Source of the DNA: an uncultured Steroidobacter sp.
Lineage (GTDB): Bacteria > Pseudomonadota > Gammaproteobacteria > Steroidobacterales > Steroidobacteraceae
Length of the DNA stretch: 19,418 nucleotides
Direction of reading: 5' to 3'
Assembly (NCBI GenBank): GCA_946478975.1
Contig: CAMLEO010000111.1
Coordinates: 1 to 19,418 of the forward strand
The position numbers and the translations under genes are program-made. The notes beneath the pieces were generated by a model that searched no databases, was not told the origin of the DNA, and saw only the letters and a list, made by a program, of their open reading frames with translations. Of this stretch, positions 1 to 7,804 are shown in pieces. Every line of letters begins with the position of its first letter. Within the stretch, counting starts at the first letter, position 1.

Positions 1-5
1 AAAGT

Positions 6-55
6 GTTACCCATGTCTCCGGTATAAACCGTTACCTATGTAACCGGAATAGACC
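6..55. repeat. Tandem pair of 25-bp repeats, probable transposable-element end
   Basis: Positions 6-30 and 31-55 are two directly adjacent 25-bp units that match at 20 of 25 positions. The shared core is GTTACCnATGTnnCCGG, followed by an AT-rich spacer and ACC. Tandem subterminal repeats of this kind occur at the ends of some insertion sequences (IS21- and IS481-like elements), so I infer that a mobile element lies to the left of the window. No transposase sequence is present here, so the family cannot be named. The repeats end ten bases before the CCA end of the tRNA-Ser gene. Confidence 0.45.
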
Positions 56-64
56 GGAAGGAAG

Positions 65-157
65 TGGCGGAGAGGGTGGGATTCGAACCCACGTTAGGAC
101 GTAATGCCTACAACCGATTTCGAATCGGTGCCGTTGTGACCGCTTCGGTACCTCTCC
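65..157 (-). tRNA. tRNA-Ser (anticodon CGA)
   Basis: Read on the minus strand, the gene folds as a class II tRNA. The acceptor arm pairs GGAGAGG with CCTCTCC, followed by discriminator G and an encoded CCA at 65-67. The anticodon stem ACCGA/TCGGT encloses loop TTCGAAA, giving anticodon CGA at 120-122, which reads serine codon UCG. The T arm is GTGGG-TTCGAAT-CCCAC. A long variable arm with stem TAGG/CCTA separates anticodon and T arms, as expected for serine tRNA. Length is 93 nt including CCA. Its 3' side faces the repeat pair at 6-55. Confidence 0.96.
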
Positions 158-193
158 GCGAAGGGCGCGGAATTCTAATGGAGTCGACTCCGC

Positions 194-1072
194 CTAGGAA
201 GAGCTTTGTGCAGGGATGCGAAGCTCGGCCATGAGCCAGGCACGGAATCCCTGGGCGGCGGGTCCACAGGCGGCGGGGTGCATTAATAAGTGGTGCCACT
301 TGGGGCCGGCGAGGACCTGGGGGAATGGCTGAACCAGCTTGCCCTCCCGGAGCGCCGAGGCGAACAGCGTAGGCGATAGCAGAGCGACGCCGGCGCCCTC
401 GATGGCAGCGGCGGCATCGAGCTCGTGAGTCGGGTACTCGTCCGCGCAGAACCGCAAGCGCGGAGCACGCACGCCGGCGTGCGGGAACCATCGCGGCCAA
501 TCGTCATGGGCGAGTAGCGGCAACCTCGCCAGGTCCGCGGGCGAAGACAGCTTCACGGTCGCTGCCAGCAACGGGCTGAGCATCGGCGTCGCTTCGACAG
601 GCAGCAGGCGGCTGCCAACGAACTCCGGCGAAGCAACCGAGGCCGTGCGGATCGCCACGTCGAAATCATCGCGGGCACGCAGTTCGGCCGAACAATCGAT
701 CTGAATGGGAACGGCATCGGCGCGCCGGTGATAGCGAGCCAATCGTGGCGCCAGCCACCGAGAAGCAAACGAAGGTGGCGCTGTCACACGCAAGGTCTGC
801 ATGTCGCCGCGACAATCCGCGACCGCGGCCTGCATGACATCCAACGCATCATCGACTCGCCCCGCGAGAGTCATGGCTGCAGCGGTCGCGCGCAGACGAG
901 GGCCGGAGCGCTCGAACAAGCGAGTGCCCAACTCGGCTTCAAGGTTTCGAATGCGCAGGCTGACCGCGGCGGCAGTAACGCCGAGCTCATCGGCCGCGCG
1001 AGTGAAGCTTGCGTGCCGAACGCACGACGCCAGTACCCGCAGTGATTCCAGAGGCGGCAGACGTTTGCGCAT
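194..1072 (-). CDS. LysR-family transcriptional regulator, GcvA-like
   Basis: This 292-residue protein has the usual LysR length and layout. Residues about 8-65 form the winged helix-turn-helix (ASFTRAADELGVTAAAVS, then RNLEAELGTRLFER). A linker helix follows, and a periplasmic-binding-protein-like effector domain runs from about 93 to 285 and opens LRVTAPPSFASRWLAPRL, a pattern typical of the GcvA subgroup. A GGAGGT Shine-Dalgarno sequence lies 10 nt before the ATG. It is divergent from a DUF3237 gene across 78 bp holding repeated GTGCTC half-sites. By the usual LysR arrangement it probably controls that neighbour and itself. The effector is unknown. Confidence 0.9.
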   Translation of the reverse strand: MRKRLPPLESLRVLASCVRHASFTRAADELGVTAAAVSLRIRNLEAELGTRLFERSGPRLRATAAAMTLAGRVDDALDVMQAAVADCRGDMQTLRVTAPPSFASRWLAPRLARYHRRADAVPIQIDCSAELRARDDFDVAIRTASVASPEFVGSRLLPVEATPMLSPLLAATVKLSSPADLARLPLLAHDDWPRWFPHAGVRAPRLRFCADEYPTHELDAAAAIEGAGVALLSPTLFASALREGKLVQPFPQVLAGPKWHHLLMHPAACGPAAQGFRAWLMAELRIPAQSSS

Positions 1073-1091
1073 GATGATTTCAACCTCCGCT

Positions 1092-1142
1092 TGTGCTCGG
1101 CCGCGGCATTCCTCGTGCTCTCGTCAGCGCGGATCGAGCACA
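1092..1142. promoter_or_regulatory. Candidate LysR operator with three GTGCTC half-sites
   Basis: The divergent spacer contains TGTGCTCG at 1092-1099 and its exact reverse complement CGAGCACA at 1135-1142. A third copy of the core, GTGCTC, lies at 1115-1120. The three cores start at 1093, 1115 and 1136, so they are 22 and 21 bp apart, about two helical turns each. This fits a LysR tetramer contacting recognition and activation sites. Binding by the adjacent regulator is inferred from position only. Confidence 0.4.
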
Positions 1143-1150
1143 CTGCGCGC

Positions 1151-1612
1151 ATGAAACAACTCACCTCGCGCCATTTGCTCACGCTCACGATCGAGCTGCA
1201 TCCGATTTACGACCTCGGATCCACGCCCGTCGGTCACCGCCGCATTGTGCCGGTGTCCGGCGGAAAATTTGATGGCGAGCGGCTGCGCGGGCAGATCCTG
1301 CCGCACGCCGGCTCCGACCTGCTGATCACGCGCGCCGACGGCGCATTTCAACAGGACGTTCGCCTGGCACTACAGGCCGACGACGGCGCGCTGATCCTGA
1401 TGACCTATCGCGGCGTCCGGCACAGTTCGCCGGAAGTCGCGGCACGGATCGCCCGCGGGGAGTCCGTACCTCAGGCCGACTACTACCTCCGCACCACCCC
1501 GCTGTTCGAGACGGCCGCACCAACCTATGACTGGATCAATCGCATCGTGACGGTGGGAGTGGGCGAACGGCTGCCCCAGGGGGCACGTTACGAGGTGTTC
1601 GAGGTGCTCTGA
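1151..1612 (+). CDS. DUF3237 (UPF0311) family protein
   Basis: This 153-residue protein looks like a full-length DUF3237 member. Recognisable signatures are the opening IELHPIYDLGSTPVGHRRI, then VSGGKFDGERLRGQILPHAG near the middle of the N-terminal half, ADDGALILMTYRG, and YYLRTTPLFETAAPTYDWIN near the C-terminus. The biochemical function of this family is not established. There is no signal peptide, so it should be cytoplasmic. I chose the ATG at 1151 because the conserved block begins at once after it; the in-frame sequence upstream to 1091 has no family resemblance and would run through the divergent control region. The Shine-Dalgarno sequence is weak. Confidence 0.85.
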   Translation: MKQLTSRHLLTLTIELHPIYDLGSTPVGHRRIVPVSGGKFDGERLRGQILPHAGSDLLITRADGAFQQDVRLALQADDGALILMTYRGVRHSSPEVAARIARGESVPQADYYLRTTPLFETAAPTYDWINRIVTVGVGERLPQGARYEVFEVL

Positions 1613-1834
1613 GGGCCTTTCGCAATCTTGCGACATAACCCGCAGCATCCGGCCCTCGCCCGGGCCGCGAATATCCCGCCGTGCGAACCGCGAGTATCAG
1701 CCTTCAATCGGCAGCAGGAACCCGGGCCGGCGGCCCGGATCGCGCCAATTGCGTCGGCGATGAACGTACAGCGCGCGTTAAGGTCCAAATAGTGACGCTT
1801 TACAGCCCCCTCGCCGCGCACCACACTGAACGCC
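1613..1834. other. Intergenic spacer with small hairpins
   Basis: This 222-bp gap holds no gene that I can support. A short dyad TCGCAA-TC-TTGCGA at 1620-1633 sits just after the DUF3237 stop. A GC-rich hairpin CCGGGCC-GGC-GGCCCGG lies at 1722-1738. Neither is followed by a T tract, so neither is a convincing intrinsic terminator. The promoter of the metalloprotease gene should lie in the second half, but I see no strong -35/-10 pair. Confidence 0.5.
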
Positions 1835-3349
1835 GTGAACATTCGCCCCTTTTCGGTCCTGAAGGCCCTGTTGAGCGCCCTCGTGGCGTCGCTGGTATTG
1901 GTCGGCGGAGTCACCCACGCCGATCCGGACGATTTGCCGGACATCGGCAGCCCGGCGCAGGCCATGCTGACGCTGGAGGACGAATACCAGATCGGCCGCA
2001 TGATCGTGCGCGGCCTGCGCGACCAGGATCAGATTCTCGAAGATCCCGAGGTCACCGAGTACATCCGCTCGCTCGGTTATCGGCTTTCGAGCCAGGCGCA
2101 CGACGGCTCGCAGCGCTTCAATTTCTTCATGGTTCGGGACAACACCATCAATGCGTTCGCCCTGCCGGGCGGGTTCATCGGGGTGAACACGGGCCTGCTG
2201 CTCAAGACCGACGACGAAAGCGAGCTGGCCGGCGTGCTGGCGCACGAAATCTCTCACGTTACGCAGCGACACATTGCTCGCAGCATCGCGGCTCAAAGCC
2301 GTTCGAGCCTGGTTTCGACGGCGGCCATGCTCGCGGCGATTCTGGTGGGCGCAGCCGCCGGCGGTGGCGACGCGGCGATGGCGGGCGTGGCCGCGGCCCA
2401 GAGTCTCGCGATTCAACAACAGATCAGCTTCACGCGCTCCAACGAGGCGGAAGCGGATCGCGTCGGCTTGGGACTGCTGGCGCGTTCGGGCTTCGATCCG
2501 AACGGCATGCCGCGCTTCTTCGAGACCATGAGCCGGCTCGCGGGCAGCAGCGAATTGAACATTCCCGAAATGCTCCGCACGCACCCGGTGAGCGGCAATC
2601 GTATCGCCGAGACGAAAGAGCGCGCGGCGCAGCTGGATGTGACTCCGCAGCCGCAAAGCCCAAGCTATGCGATCACACGCGAACGCCTGCGCGTCTTGTC
2701 GACGCCGGCGGGCGAAGATCCTCGTGCCTACTACGCGGCGACGATCGGCAACGAGCCCGATGCCACTCCGGCGCAGGTGTATGGCAAAGCGCTGGCACTG
2801 ATGATGGCCGGTCAGCCTGCGAAAGCAGTGCCGATCTTCGAACGGCTGCGGGCCGCCGATCCGACCATGCTTCAGTACCACACGGCACTCGGCCAGGCGC
2901 AGCTGCAGGCGGGCGATGGCAAGGCATCGCTGCAAACATTGGCGCGGGCCCGCGAGCTGTTCCCTCGCAACGTCGCGGTCACGATTCGCTATGCCGAATC
3001 GTTGATGCAACAAGGCGATGCCCGGAAGGCGCACGAAATTCTGCTCGACCTGTTCAACACGGTGCCGCCGACGCCGGAGCAGGCCAAGCTCACGGCGCAG
3101 GCCGCGAACGCCGCGGGCGAAGTGGCCGAGTCGTATTACTATATGTCCGAATATCACATCATGAGCGGCGACCTGCTGCTTGCGGTCAACCAGCTGCAAC
3201 TGGCGCTGGCGGTGCCAAAGATTTCCGAAGTGCAACGCGCGCGTTTCGAGGCCCGCCTGGACGAGATCCAGCAAGCCTTGCCCAAGCGCAGTGCACGTCG
3301 CGCCATGGAAGCAAGCAACGACGGCGGCAGCCGCAGACGCATGAATTGA
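1835..3349 (+). CDS. bepA: Periplasmic M48 metalloprotease/chaperone, BepA (YfgC) type
   Basis: This 504-residue protein has a signal peptide (hydrophobic residues about 8-24, likely cleavage after THA at 29), an M48 peptidase domain and a C-terminal TPR-like helical region from about 310 onward. The zinc site shows HEISH at 137-141, with the third ligand in NEAEAD at 203-208. BepA in E. coli helps assemble or degrade outer-membrane proteins such as LptD. Length and domain order match (E. coli about 487 residues). The start is GTG; the next in-frame ATG (residue 44) would remove the signal peptide. No clear Shine-Dalgarno sequence is visible. mlaA follows on the same strand after 91 bp, giving a pair of outer-membrane quality genes. 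Confidence 0.9.
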   Translation: MNIRPFSVLKALLSALVASLVLVGGVTHADPDDLPDIGSPAQAMLTLEDEYQIGRMIVRGLRDQDQILEDPEVTEYIRSLGYRLSSQAHDGSQRFNFFMVRDNTINAFALPGGFIGVNTGLLLKTDDESELAGVLAHEISHVTQRHIARSIAAQSRSSLVSTAAMLAAILVGAAAGGGDAAMAGVAAAQSLAIQQQISFTRSNEAEADRVGLGLLARSGFDPNGMPRFFETMSRLAGSSELNIPEMLRTHPVSGNRIAETKERAAQLDVTPQPQSPSYAITRERLRVLSTPAGEDPRAYYAATIGNEPDATPAQVYGKALALMMAGQPAKAVPIFERLRAADPTMLQYHTALGQAQLQAGDGKASLQTLARARELFPRNVAVTIRYAESLMQQGDARKAHEILLDLFNTVPPTPEQAKLTAQAANAAGEVAESYYYMSEYHIMSGDLLLAVNQLQLALAVPKISEVQRARFEARLDEIQQALPKRSARRAMEASNDGGSRRRMN

Positions 3350-3440
3350 TAGAATTGCCCGAGCCCGCTTTCCGGGCGAATGATGGCGCTAGTCTGTGCC
3401 GTCCAATCGTCTGTAATCGTTTGATGAAGGATTTCGACGC

Positions 3441-4193
3441 ATGCTTACCCTAATGCGCGCCGTGCCGCTGGTGCTCGTTGCCCTGTTAGCCGCCGGCTGC
3501 GCCAGCACGCCTGGCCGCACCACCAACAACGATCCCTACGAGGGATTCAATCGCGGTGTTTATAAATTCAACGATACGCTGGATCGCGCGGCCCTGAAGC
3601 CGATCGCAAAGGGCTATCGCAAAGTCACGCCGAGCTTCGTGCGCACCGGCATCGGCAACGTGATCAGCAACCTGGAATACCCCGGCACGTTCGTGAATCA
3701 GTTCCTGCAGGGCAAGTGGGTGCTGGGCTTCCGCGACACCGGCCGCTTCCTGATCAATTCCACGCTCGGTGTGGCCGGCATCTTCGACGTGGCCACGCCG
3801 CTGGGCCTGGAAAAGAACGATGAAGACTTCGGCCAGACGCTGGCGTTCTGGGGCGTGTCTTCCGGTCCGTTCCTCAACCTGCCGCTGCTCGGCCCGTCCA
3901 CGCTGCGCGATGCGCCGATGCGGGCACTGGATTTCCTCACCAACCCGTTGCAATACACCGATGTGCCGTGGGAGGCGGATTGGGGCATGCGCGCGGTCAA
4001 CATCGTGCATTCGCGCTCCGAGCTGCTGCCGTTGGATGAAACACTCAAGCGCACCTACGATCCTTACGCCTTCATTCGCGACGCCTGGGTGCAGCAGCGT
4101 GAGTTCAACGTGTTCGACGGCAACCCGCCGCCCGAAACACTCGAAGACGTGATGGAAGAGCCGGAAGCGGAAACGCCCCCGCCGCAGAAGTAA
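3441..4193 (+). CDS. mlaA: MlaA (VacJ) outer-membrane lipoprotein
   Basis: MlaA removes phospholipid from the outer leaflet of the outer membrane and passes it to MlaC. The 250-residue protein begins with a lipoprotein signal ending LLAAGC (lipidated Cys20), then the family hallmark NDPYEGFNRGVYKFNDTLD at about 30-48. Further conserved blocks are FLINSTLGVAGIFDVA and GPFLNLPLLGPSTLRDA. The acidic Pro-rich tail is typical. AAGGA lies 9 nt before the ATG. The stop codon abuts the stop codon of the convergent aminotransferase gene, so the two genes share no spacer. The other Mla genes lie a few hundred bases further on, on the opposite strand. Confidence 0.95.
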   Translation: MLTLMRAVPLVLVALLAAGCASTPGRTTNNDPYEGFNRGVYKFNDTLDRAALKPIAKGYRKVTPSFVRTGIGNVISNLEYPGTFVNQFLQGKWVLGFRDTGRFLINSTLGVAGIFDVATPLGLEKNDEDFGQTLAFWGVSSGPFLNLPLLGPSTLRDAPMRALDFLTNPLQYTDVPWEADWGMRAVNIVHSRSELLPLDETLKRTYDPYAFIRDAWVQQREFNVFDGNPPPETLEDVMEEPEAETPPPQK

Positions 4194-5324
4194 TTACTTT
4201 CGCGCCGCGAACCAGGGCGTCATCCGCGCGATGGCGTCCTGGACTTCCGCGGTCGACACCGCAAAGCTCATGCGCATGTAACGATGGCCTTCGACGGGAT
4301 CGAAATCGATCCCCGGCGCAGTGGCCACTCCCGTCTCTCGCAACAGCGCCTGGCAAAGCTCCAGGCTGTTGTCCGTCAAGTGCCCCACGTTCGCATAGAT
4401 ATAAAACGCGCCGTCCGGCGGGGCGATGTTGGTCAACCCAAGTTTCGGCAGCGCGTCGAGTAACAATGCTCGATTGCGTGCATAAGTCGCGAGATATGCT
4501 TCCAGCTCCTCACGACAGTCGAGCGCCACCAGCGCCGCGTGCTGGCTCAATGACGGTGCGGTTAGAAACAAATTGCTCATGAACGCCCGCGCACGCGTTC
4601 GCAGCTCGTTCGGCACGAGCAGCCAGCCGAGCCGCCACCCCACCATGCTGAAGTACTTGGAAAAGCTGTTCACGATCAGCGCCGTCGGATCGAACTCCAG
4701 CATCGAATGCGCCGGGCCGACATAGCTCAGGCCGTGATAGATCTCATCCGACACGATGGTGATGTTTCTTTCGCGGCAGACATGCGCAATCGCCGCCAGC
4801 TCCGCGGCCGGAATGATCGTGCCGGTGGGATTGGCGGGGCTCGCGACGATGACGCCGTGAGGCGCCGGATCGAGCGCAGCTAAGCTCGCCGCGGTCAGTT
4901 GAAAGCGAGAGTCCGGTCCACAGGCAATCTCGACCGGTGTGAGATTCAACGCACGCAACGTGTTTCGATACGCGACGTATCCAGGCCGTGCGAGCGCGAT
5001 TCGATCGCCGGGTGAGAAAGTGCAGCTGAGCGCCAGCGTGAGCGCGGGCGACGCGCCACACATGAAAATAAATTGTTCGGGTTCGACGTGAACGCCATAC
5101 GAATCGAGATAGTGACGCGCGAGCCGCACCTTGAGCGCGGTGCTTTCCCAATAGCCCATCGGATCGCTGTCGAGCACTTCATGAGCACGCGCGATCGCCG
5201 CTCGCGGCGCGCCCGTCGACGGCTGACCGAATTCCATGTGAATGATCGAACGCCCCTCCGCCTTCAGCGCGTGCGCGAGCCGGCTGATGGTCAGAGCGTG
5301 GAACGGGTCGACTTGGGATTTCAT
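4194..5324 (-). CDS. PLP-dependent aminotransferase, fold type I, class I/II
   Basis: This 376-residue protein has the full set of class I/II aminotransferase motifs. These are the N-terminal MEFGQPSTGAP, NPTGT with Asn165, SDEIYHG with Asp193 and Tyr196, the Schiff-base lysine Lys223 in SFSKYFSMVGWRLGW, and the carboxylate-binding arginine Arg351 in RYMRMSF. It should exchange amino groups between an amino acid and a 2-oxo acid in the cytoplasm; the substrate cannot be read from the sequence. It follows mlaB on the same strand after 119 bp containing a strong hairpin, so it may be a separate unit or a tail of the mla operon. No functional link to lipid transport is known to me. Confidence 0.9.
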   Translation of the reverse strand: MKSQVDPFHALTISRLAHALKAEGRSIIHMEFGQPSTGAPRAAIARAHEVLDSDPMGYWESTALKVRLARHYLDSYGVHVEPEQFIFMCGASPALTLALSCTFSPGDRIALARPGYVAYRNTLRALNLTPVEIACGPDSRFQLTAASLAALDPAPHGVIVASPANPTGTIIPAAELAAIAHVCRERNITIVSDEIYHGLSYVGPAHSMLEFDPTALIVNSFSKYFSMVGWRLGWLLVPNELRTRARAFMSNLFLTAPSLSQHAALVALDCREELEAYLATYARNRALLLDALPKLGLTNIAPPDGAFYIYANVGHLTDNSLELCQALLRETGVATAPGIDFDPVEGHRYMRMSFAVSTAEVQDAIARMTPWFAARK

Positions 5325-5343
5325 GGGTGAGTGCGGGTACCTT

Positions 5344-5370
5344 TTCGAGGCGATTTAACATCGCCTCGAA
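5344..5370. terminator. 11-bp perfect hairpin between mlaB and the aminotransferase
   Basis: TTCGAGGCGAT (5344-5354) and ATCGCCTCGAA (5360-5370) are exact reverse complements around a 5-nt loop. In the direction of transcription (minus) it lies about 75 nt after the mlaB stop and 20 nt before the aminotransferase ATG. On the minus strand it is followed by AAAA rather than a T tract. It therefore may be a weak terminator of mla transcription, a stabilising 3' end, or a leader element of the aminotransferase gene. Confidence 0.45.
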
Positions 5371-5443
5371 CCGCGCGAATGCCGGTACACGGACGTGCCG
5401 GCTGGCCGGCGCTCCAGGGACAGCTGCTTGAGAAATTACCGGA

Positions 5444-5773
5444 TTAAGCGCCGTTTTTCATCAGCAGCTCGTCGACCTGGCTGATGCGCGCCAGGGCCGC
5501 AATCTGGGTCGGGACGTTTTTGAACTGCAGCTGCTGCTTTTGCTTACGGGCGCGACGGATCCATTCGATCAACAGCGCCAGCCCGGCACTGTCGCCCTCG
5601 GGGACGCCGCCGAGATCGATTTCGAGGCTGGTCGCGCCGCGAAATTCCTTTTCGCTGTGCTCGAGCAGATGGGTGACGGTTTCCGCATCCAGGGGGCCAC
5701 GCACTTTGAAGCGCCCGTTGCCGAGCGCTTCGAGAGTTGCCGGACCGGGGGTTGCCGCGGGTTTGGCGTTCAT
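5444..5773 (-). CDS. mlaB: MlaB, STAS-domain subunit of the Mla ABC transporter
   Basis: This 109-residue cytoplasmic protein is a single STAS domain, with the fold signature EIDLGG followed by GDSAGLALLIEWIRRA at about 60-75. MlaB binds the ATPase MlaF and supports assembly and activity of MlaFEDB. Ser62 appears to take the place of the functionally important Thr of E. coli MlaB; that alignment is my inference. The gene is last in the order F-E-D-C-B, as in E. coli, and begins 12 nt after mlaC. The N-terminus has an Ala/Pro-rich extension of about 12 residues. Confidence 0.9.
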   Translation of the reverse strand: MNAKPAATPGPATLEALGNGRFKVRGPLDAETVTHLLEHSEKEFRGATSLEIDLGGVPEGDSAGLALLIEWIRRARKQKQQLQFKNVPTQIAALARISQVDELLMKNGA

Positions 5774-5785
5774 TACGGGGTGCGA

Positions 5786-6472
5786 TCAGCCTGCGCTGGC
5801 GGTCGGCTTCTTGATCTGGCCGCTCGCGACCTGCTGTTCCAGGCGCTGGATCACCGCCTCCAGGCCCTTCTGGTCGATCTCCGAGCCGAAGTCGGTGCGG
5901 AACGATTTCACGTACGACACGCCTTCGATCTGCACGTCGTAAGCCTTCCAGCCGGCATCGGTCTTGCGCAGCGAGTAGTTCACCGGCACACGGCTGCCGT
6001 TGTCACGACGAATCTCGGTGCGCACGGTCGCCACCTTGTCATCGGCATTGCCCTGGAACGGCAGCACCTTCAAACGATCCGGCGTGAACTCCAGCAGCGC
6101 TTCGCCGTAGTTCTGCAGCAGCGACTGATAGAACGCGTCGACGAAGCGCTTGCGCTGCTCCGGCGTCGCCGTGCGCCAGTGCTTGGCCAGCACCAGCTGC
6201 GCCGCATACGCGGTGTCGAAGTACGGCAGCATGTTCTTGTCGACCAGCTCGCGCACCTTGCCCTTGTTCTTGGCGTACTCGGCGCGATTCGCGTCCAGGT
6301 CCTTCAAGGTGTCGTTGGCGACCTTGTTGACCAGCTCCTGCGGGCCGAGCTTCGACACGTCGTCGGCTGCGCTGGCAGCACCGGCGCCGAACGTGAGCGT
6401 GGCAACGGCCATCAAGCCGCACGCAAGCAATACACGACGAGACTGTTTCATAACGTTGTTCCCAAAGTTCAT
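5786..6472 (-). CDS. mlaC: MlaC, periplasmic phospholipid-binding protein
   Basis: MlaC shuttles phospholipids between MlaA at the outer membrane and MlaD at the inner membrane. The 228-residue product has a signal peptide (hydrophobic core LLACGLMAVATLTFGAGAA, cleavage near ASA-AD) and family features such as FDTAYAAQLVLAKHWRTATP, FYQSLLQNYGEALLEF and AYDVQIEGVSYVKSFR. The ATG at 6472 overlaps the mlaD stop (ATGA), suggesting coupled translation. An alternative ATG at 6451 (residue 8, MKQSRR) gives a more standard signal peptide and has GGGAA upstream, so the true start may be there. Confidence 0.93.
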   Translation of the reverse strand: MNFGNNVMKQSRRVLLACGLMAVATLTFGAGAASAADDVSKLGPQELVNKVANDTLKDLDANRAEYAKNKGKVRELVDKNMLPYFDTAYAAQLVLAKHWRTATPEQRKRFVDAFYQSLLQNYGEALLEFTPDRLKVLPFQGNADDKVATVRTEIRRDNGSRVPVNYSLRKTDAGWKAYDVQIEGVSYVKSFRTDFGSEIDQKGLEAVIQRLEQQVASGQIKKPTASAG

Positions 6473-7023
6473 GGCTTGGTTTCCTGCGCCGGGGTCGAAC
6501 CGTTCGCCTTGGCTTCGCCGCCCGACTGCGAACCGCTCGACGATTGCTCGTCACCGCCCTTCTTCATGAAGCCGGCGACCAGCTGGTTGATCAGGTTCTC
6601 CAGCACCAGCGCGTCCTGCACCAGCTCGATGCGATCGCCGTTCTTCAAATATTCCTCGCCGCCGCCGGCAGTGATGCCGATGTACTGCCCGCCCAGCAGG
6701 CCCGAGGTCATGATGGCGGCGTCGCTGTCCGCTGGAATGCGGTTGTAGTCGGAGGCGATCTTCATTTTCACCACCGCTTTATAAACATTCTGGTCGAACG
6801 TGATGGTATCGACCCGCCCCACCGTCACGCCGGCCATGGATACGGCCGCGCCGGGCTTGAGGCTGCCGATGTTCTCGAACTGCGCCGTCACCTCGTAGGT
6901 GCCGTTGCCGTTGATCGTCAGCTCGCGGTTGGTGATTTGCGTCACCATGAAAAACAGCGACGCGAAGCCGAGCATTACGAACAACCCGGTGGAAATTTCT
7001 ACTGTACGTGTCGTCGAACTCAT
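6469..7023 (-). CDS. mlaD: MlaD, membrane-anchored MCE-domain protein
   Basis: MlaD forms the hexameric lipid-binding ring on the periplasmic side of MlaFEDB. The 184-residue protein has one N-terminal membrane segment (GLFVMLGFASLFFMVTQI, about 13-30), an MCE domain at about 40-118 (FENIGSLKPGAAVSMAGVTVGRV, then SGLLGGQYIGI), and a helix near VLENLINQL. The last 30 residues are a low-complexity Ser/Gly/Glu tail. Length matches E. coli MlaD (183). It lies 13 nt after mlaE and overlaps mlaC by 4 nt. Confidence 0.95.
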   Translation of the reverse strand: MSSTTRTVEISTGLFVMLGFASLFFMVTQITNRELTINGNGTYEVTAQFENIGSLKPGAAVSMAGVTVGRVDTITFDQNVYKAVVKMKIASDYNRIPADSDAAIMTSGLLGGQYIGITAGGGEEYLKNGDRIELVQDALVLENLINQLVAGFMKKGGDEQSSSGSQSGGEAKANGSTPAQETKP

Positions 7024-7036
7024 ATTCGCTCCGCAA

Positions 7037-7804
7037 TCACAGCATCACGGCCGTGAGCATGTAATCCAGGATCAATGTCAGCACCGCCGAGACCACCACG
7101 GTGCGAGTCGTTGCACGGCCCACGCCTTCGGCAGTGGGGACGGCGTTGTAACCCTCGTACACCGCGACCAGGCTGCAGGCGAAGCCGAAGACGCAGCCTT
7201 TGATCGCGCCTTCGCTGATGTCGTCCATGGCGACACTCGAACGCATCTGCGACCAGAAGTTCGCCGAGTCGACGCCGAACAGCTGCACACCGACCACCTG
7301 CACGCCGAAGATGCCGATCGCGACGAAGATCAACGTCAGCAGCGGCATCGCAATCAAGCCACCGAGAAAACGCGGCGCCACCACGCGGCGGATCGGATCG
7401 ACCGCCATCATTTCCATGGCGGTGAGCTGATCGGTCGCGCGCATCAAGCCGATTTCCGACGCGAGCGCGGTGCCGGCACGGCCGGCGAACAGCAGTGCCG
7501 TCACCACCGGGCCGAGCTCACGGATCAAAGCCAGCGCTGCGGCCGTGCCGAGCGCGTCTTCCGAACCGAAACGCAGCAGCAGGTTGTAGCCCTGCAGGCC
7601 GAGCACGGCGCCGACGAAGAGCCCGCAGATCATGATGATGACCAGCGACAACGCGCCGGTGTTGTGGACCTGGTCCACGATCAACGACGGCCGCAGCAGC
7701 GCGCGGGGCGTCTGCCCGAGCACGCGGCCTAGAAACAATGTCACGCCGCCGACTGTCGCGGTGAAATCGCCCGCGTTGTCCGCCACCTCTCGGATGAGCT
7801 TCAT
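7037..7804 (-). CDS. mlaE: MlaE, permease of the Mla ABC transporter
   Basis: MlaE is the transmembrane subunit of the phospholipid ABC transporter. The 255-residue protein has several hydrophobic segments (LSLVIIMICGLFVGAVLGL; VVTALLFAGRAGTALASEI; ALIAMP-type region and C-terminal VVVSAVLTLILDYMLTAVML). Family blocks include ELGPVVTALLFAGRAG, AMEMMAVDPIRRVVAPR and GCVFGFACSLVAVYEGYN. Its ATG overlaps the mlaF stop by 4 nt (ATGA), consistent with a single transcript and coupled translation. Confidence 0.95.
   Translation of the reverse strand: MKLIREVADNAGDFTATVGGVTLFLGRVLGQTPRALLRPSLIVDQVHNTGALSLVIIMICGLFVGAVLGLQGYNLLLRFGSEDALGTAAALALIRELGPVVTALLFAGRAGTALASEIGLMRATDQLTAMEMMAVDPIRRVVAPRFLGGLIAMPLLTLIFVAIGIFGVQVVGVQLFGVDSANFWSQMRSSVAMDDISEGAIKGCVFGFACSLVAVYEGYNAVPTAEGVGRATTRTVVVSAVLTLILDYMLTAVML

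Noticed and set aside
180..191. 12-bp palindrome GGAGTCGACTCC between the tRNA gene and the LysR stop
   Set aside because: It has no loop and no T tract, so it can form only a 4-bp stem; too weak to call a terminator.
1778..3274. Minus-strand open frame of 498 codons opposite the metalloprotease gene
   Set aside because: It is antisense to a gene with an intact HEISH motif and signal peptide, with no recognisable domain of its own.
1681..3453. Long plus-strand open frame of 590 codons overlapping the metalloprotease gene
   Set aside because: It is an arginine-rich, low-information translation in another frame of a clear M48 gene; such shadows are common in GC-rich DNA.
5540..6748. Plus-strand open frame of 402 codons across mlaB, mlaC and mlaD
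   Set aside because: It spans three real genes on the other strand and has a shadow-like composition.
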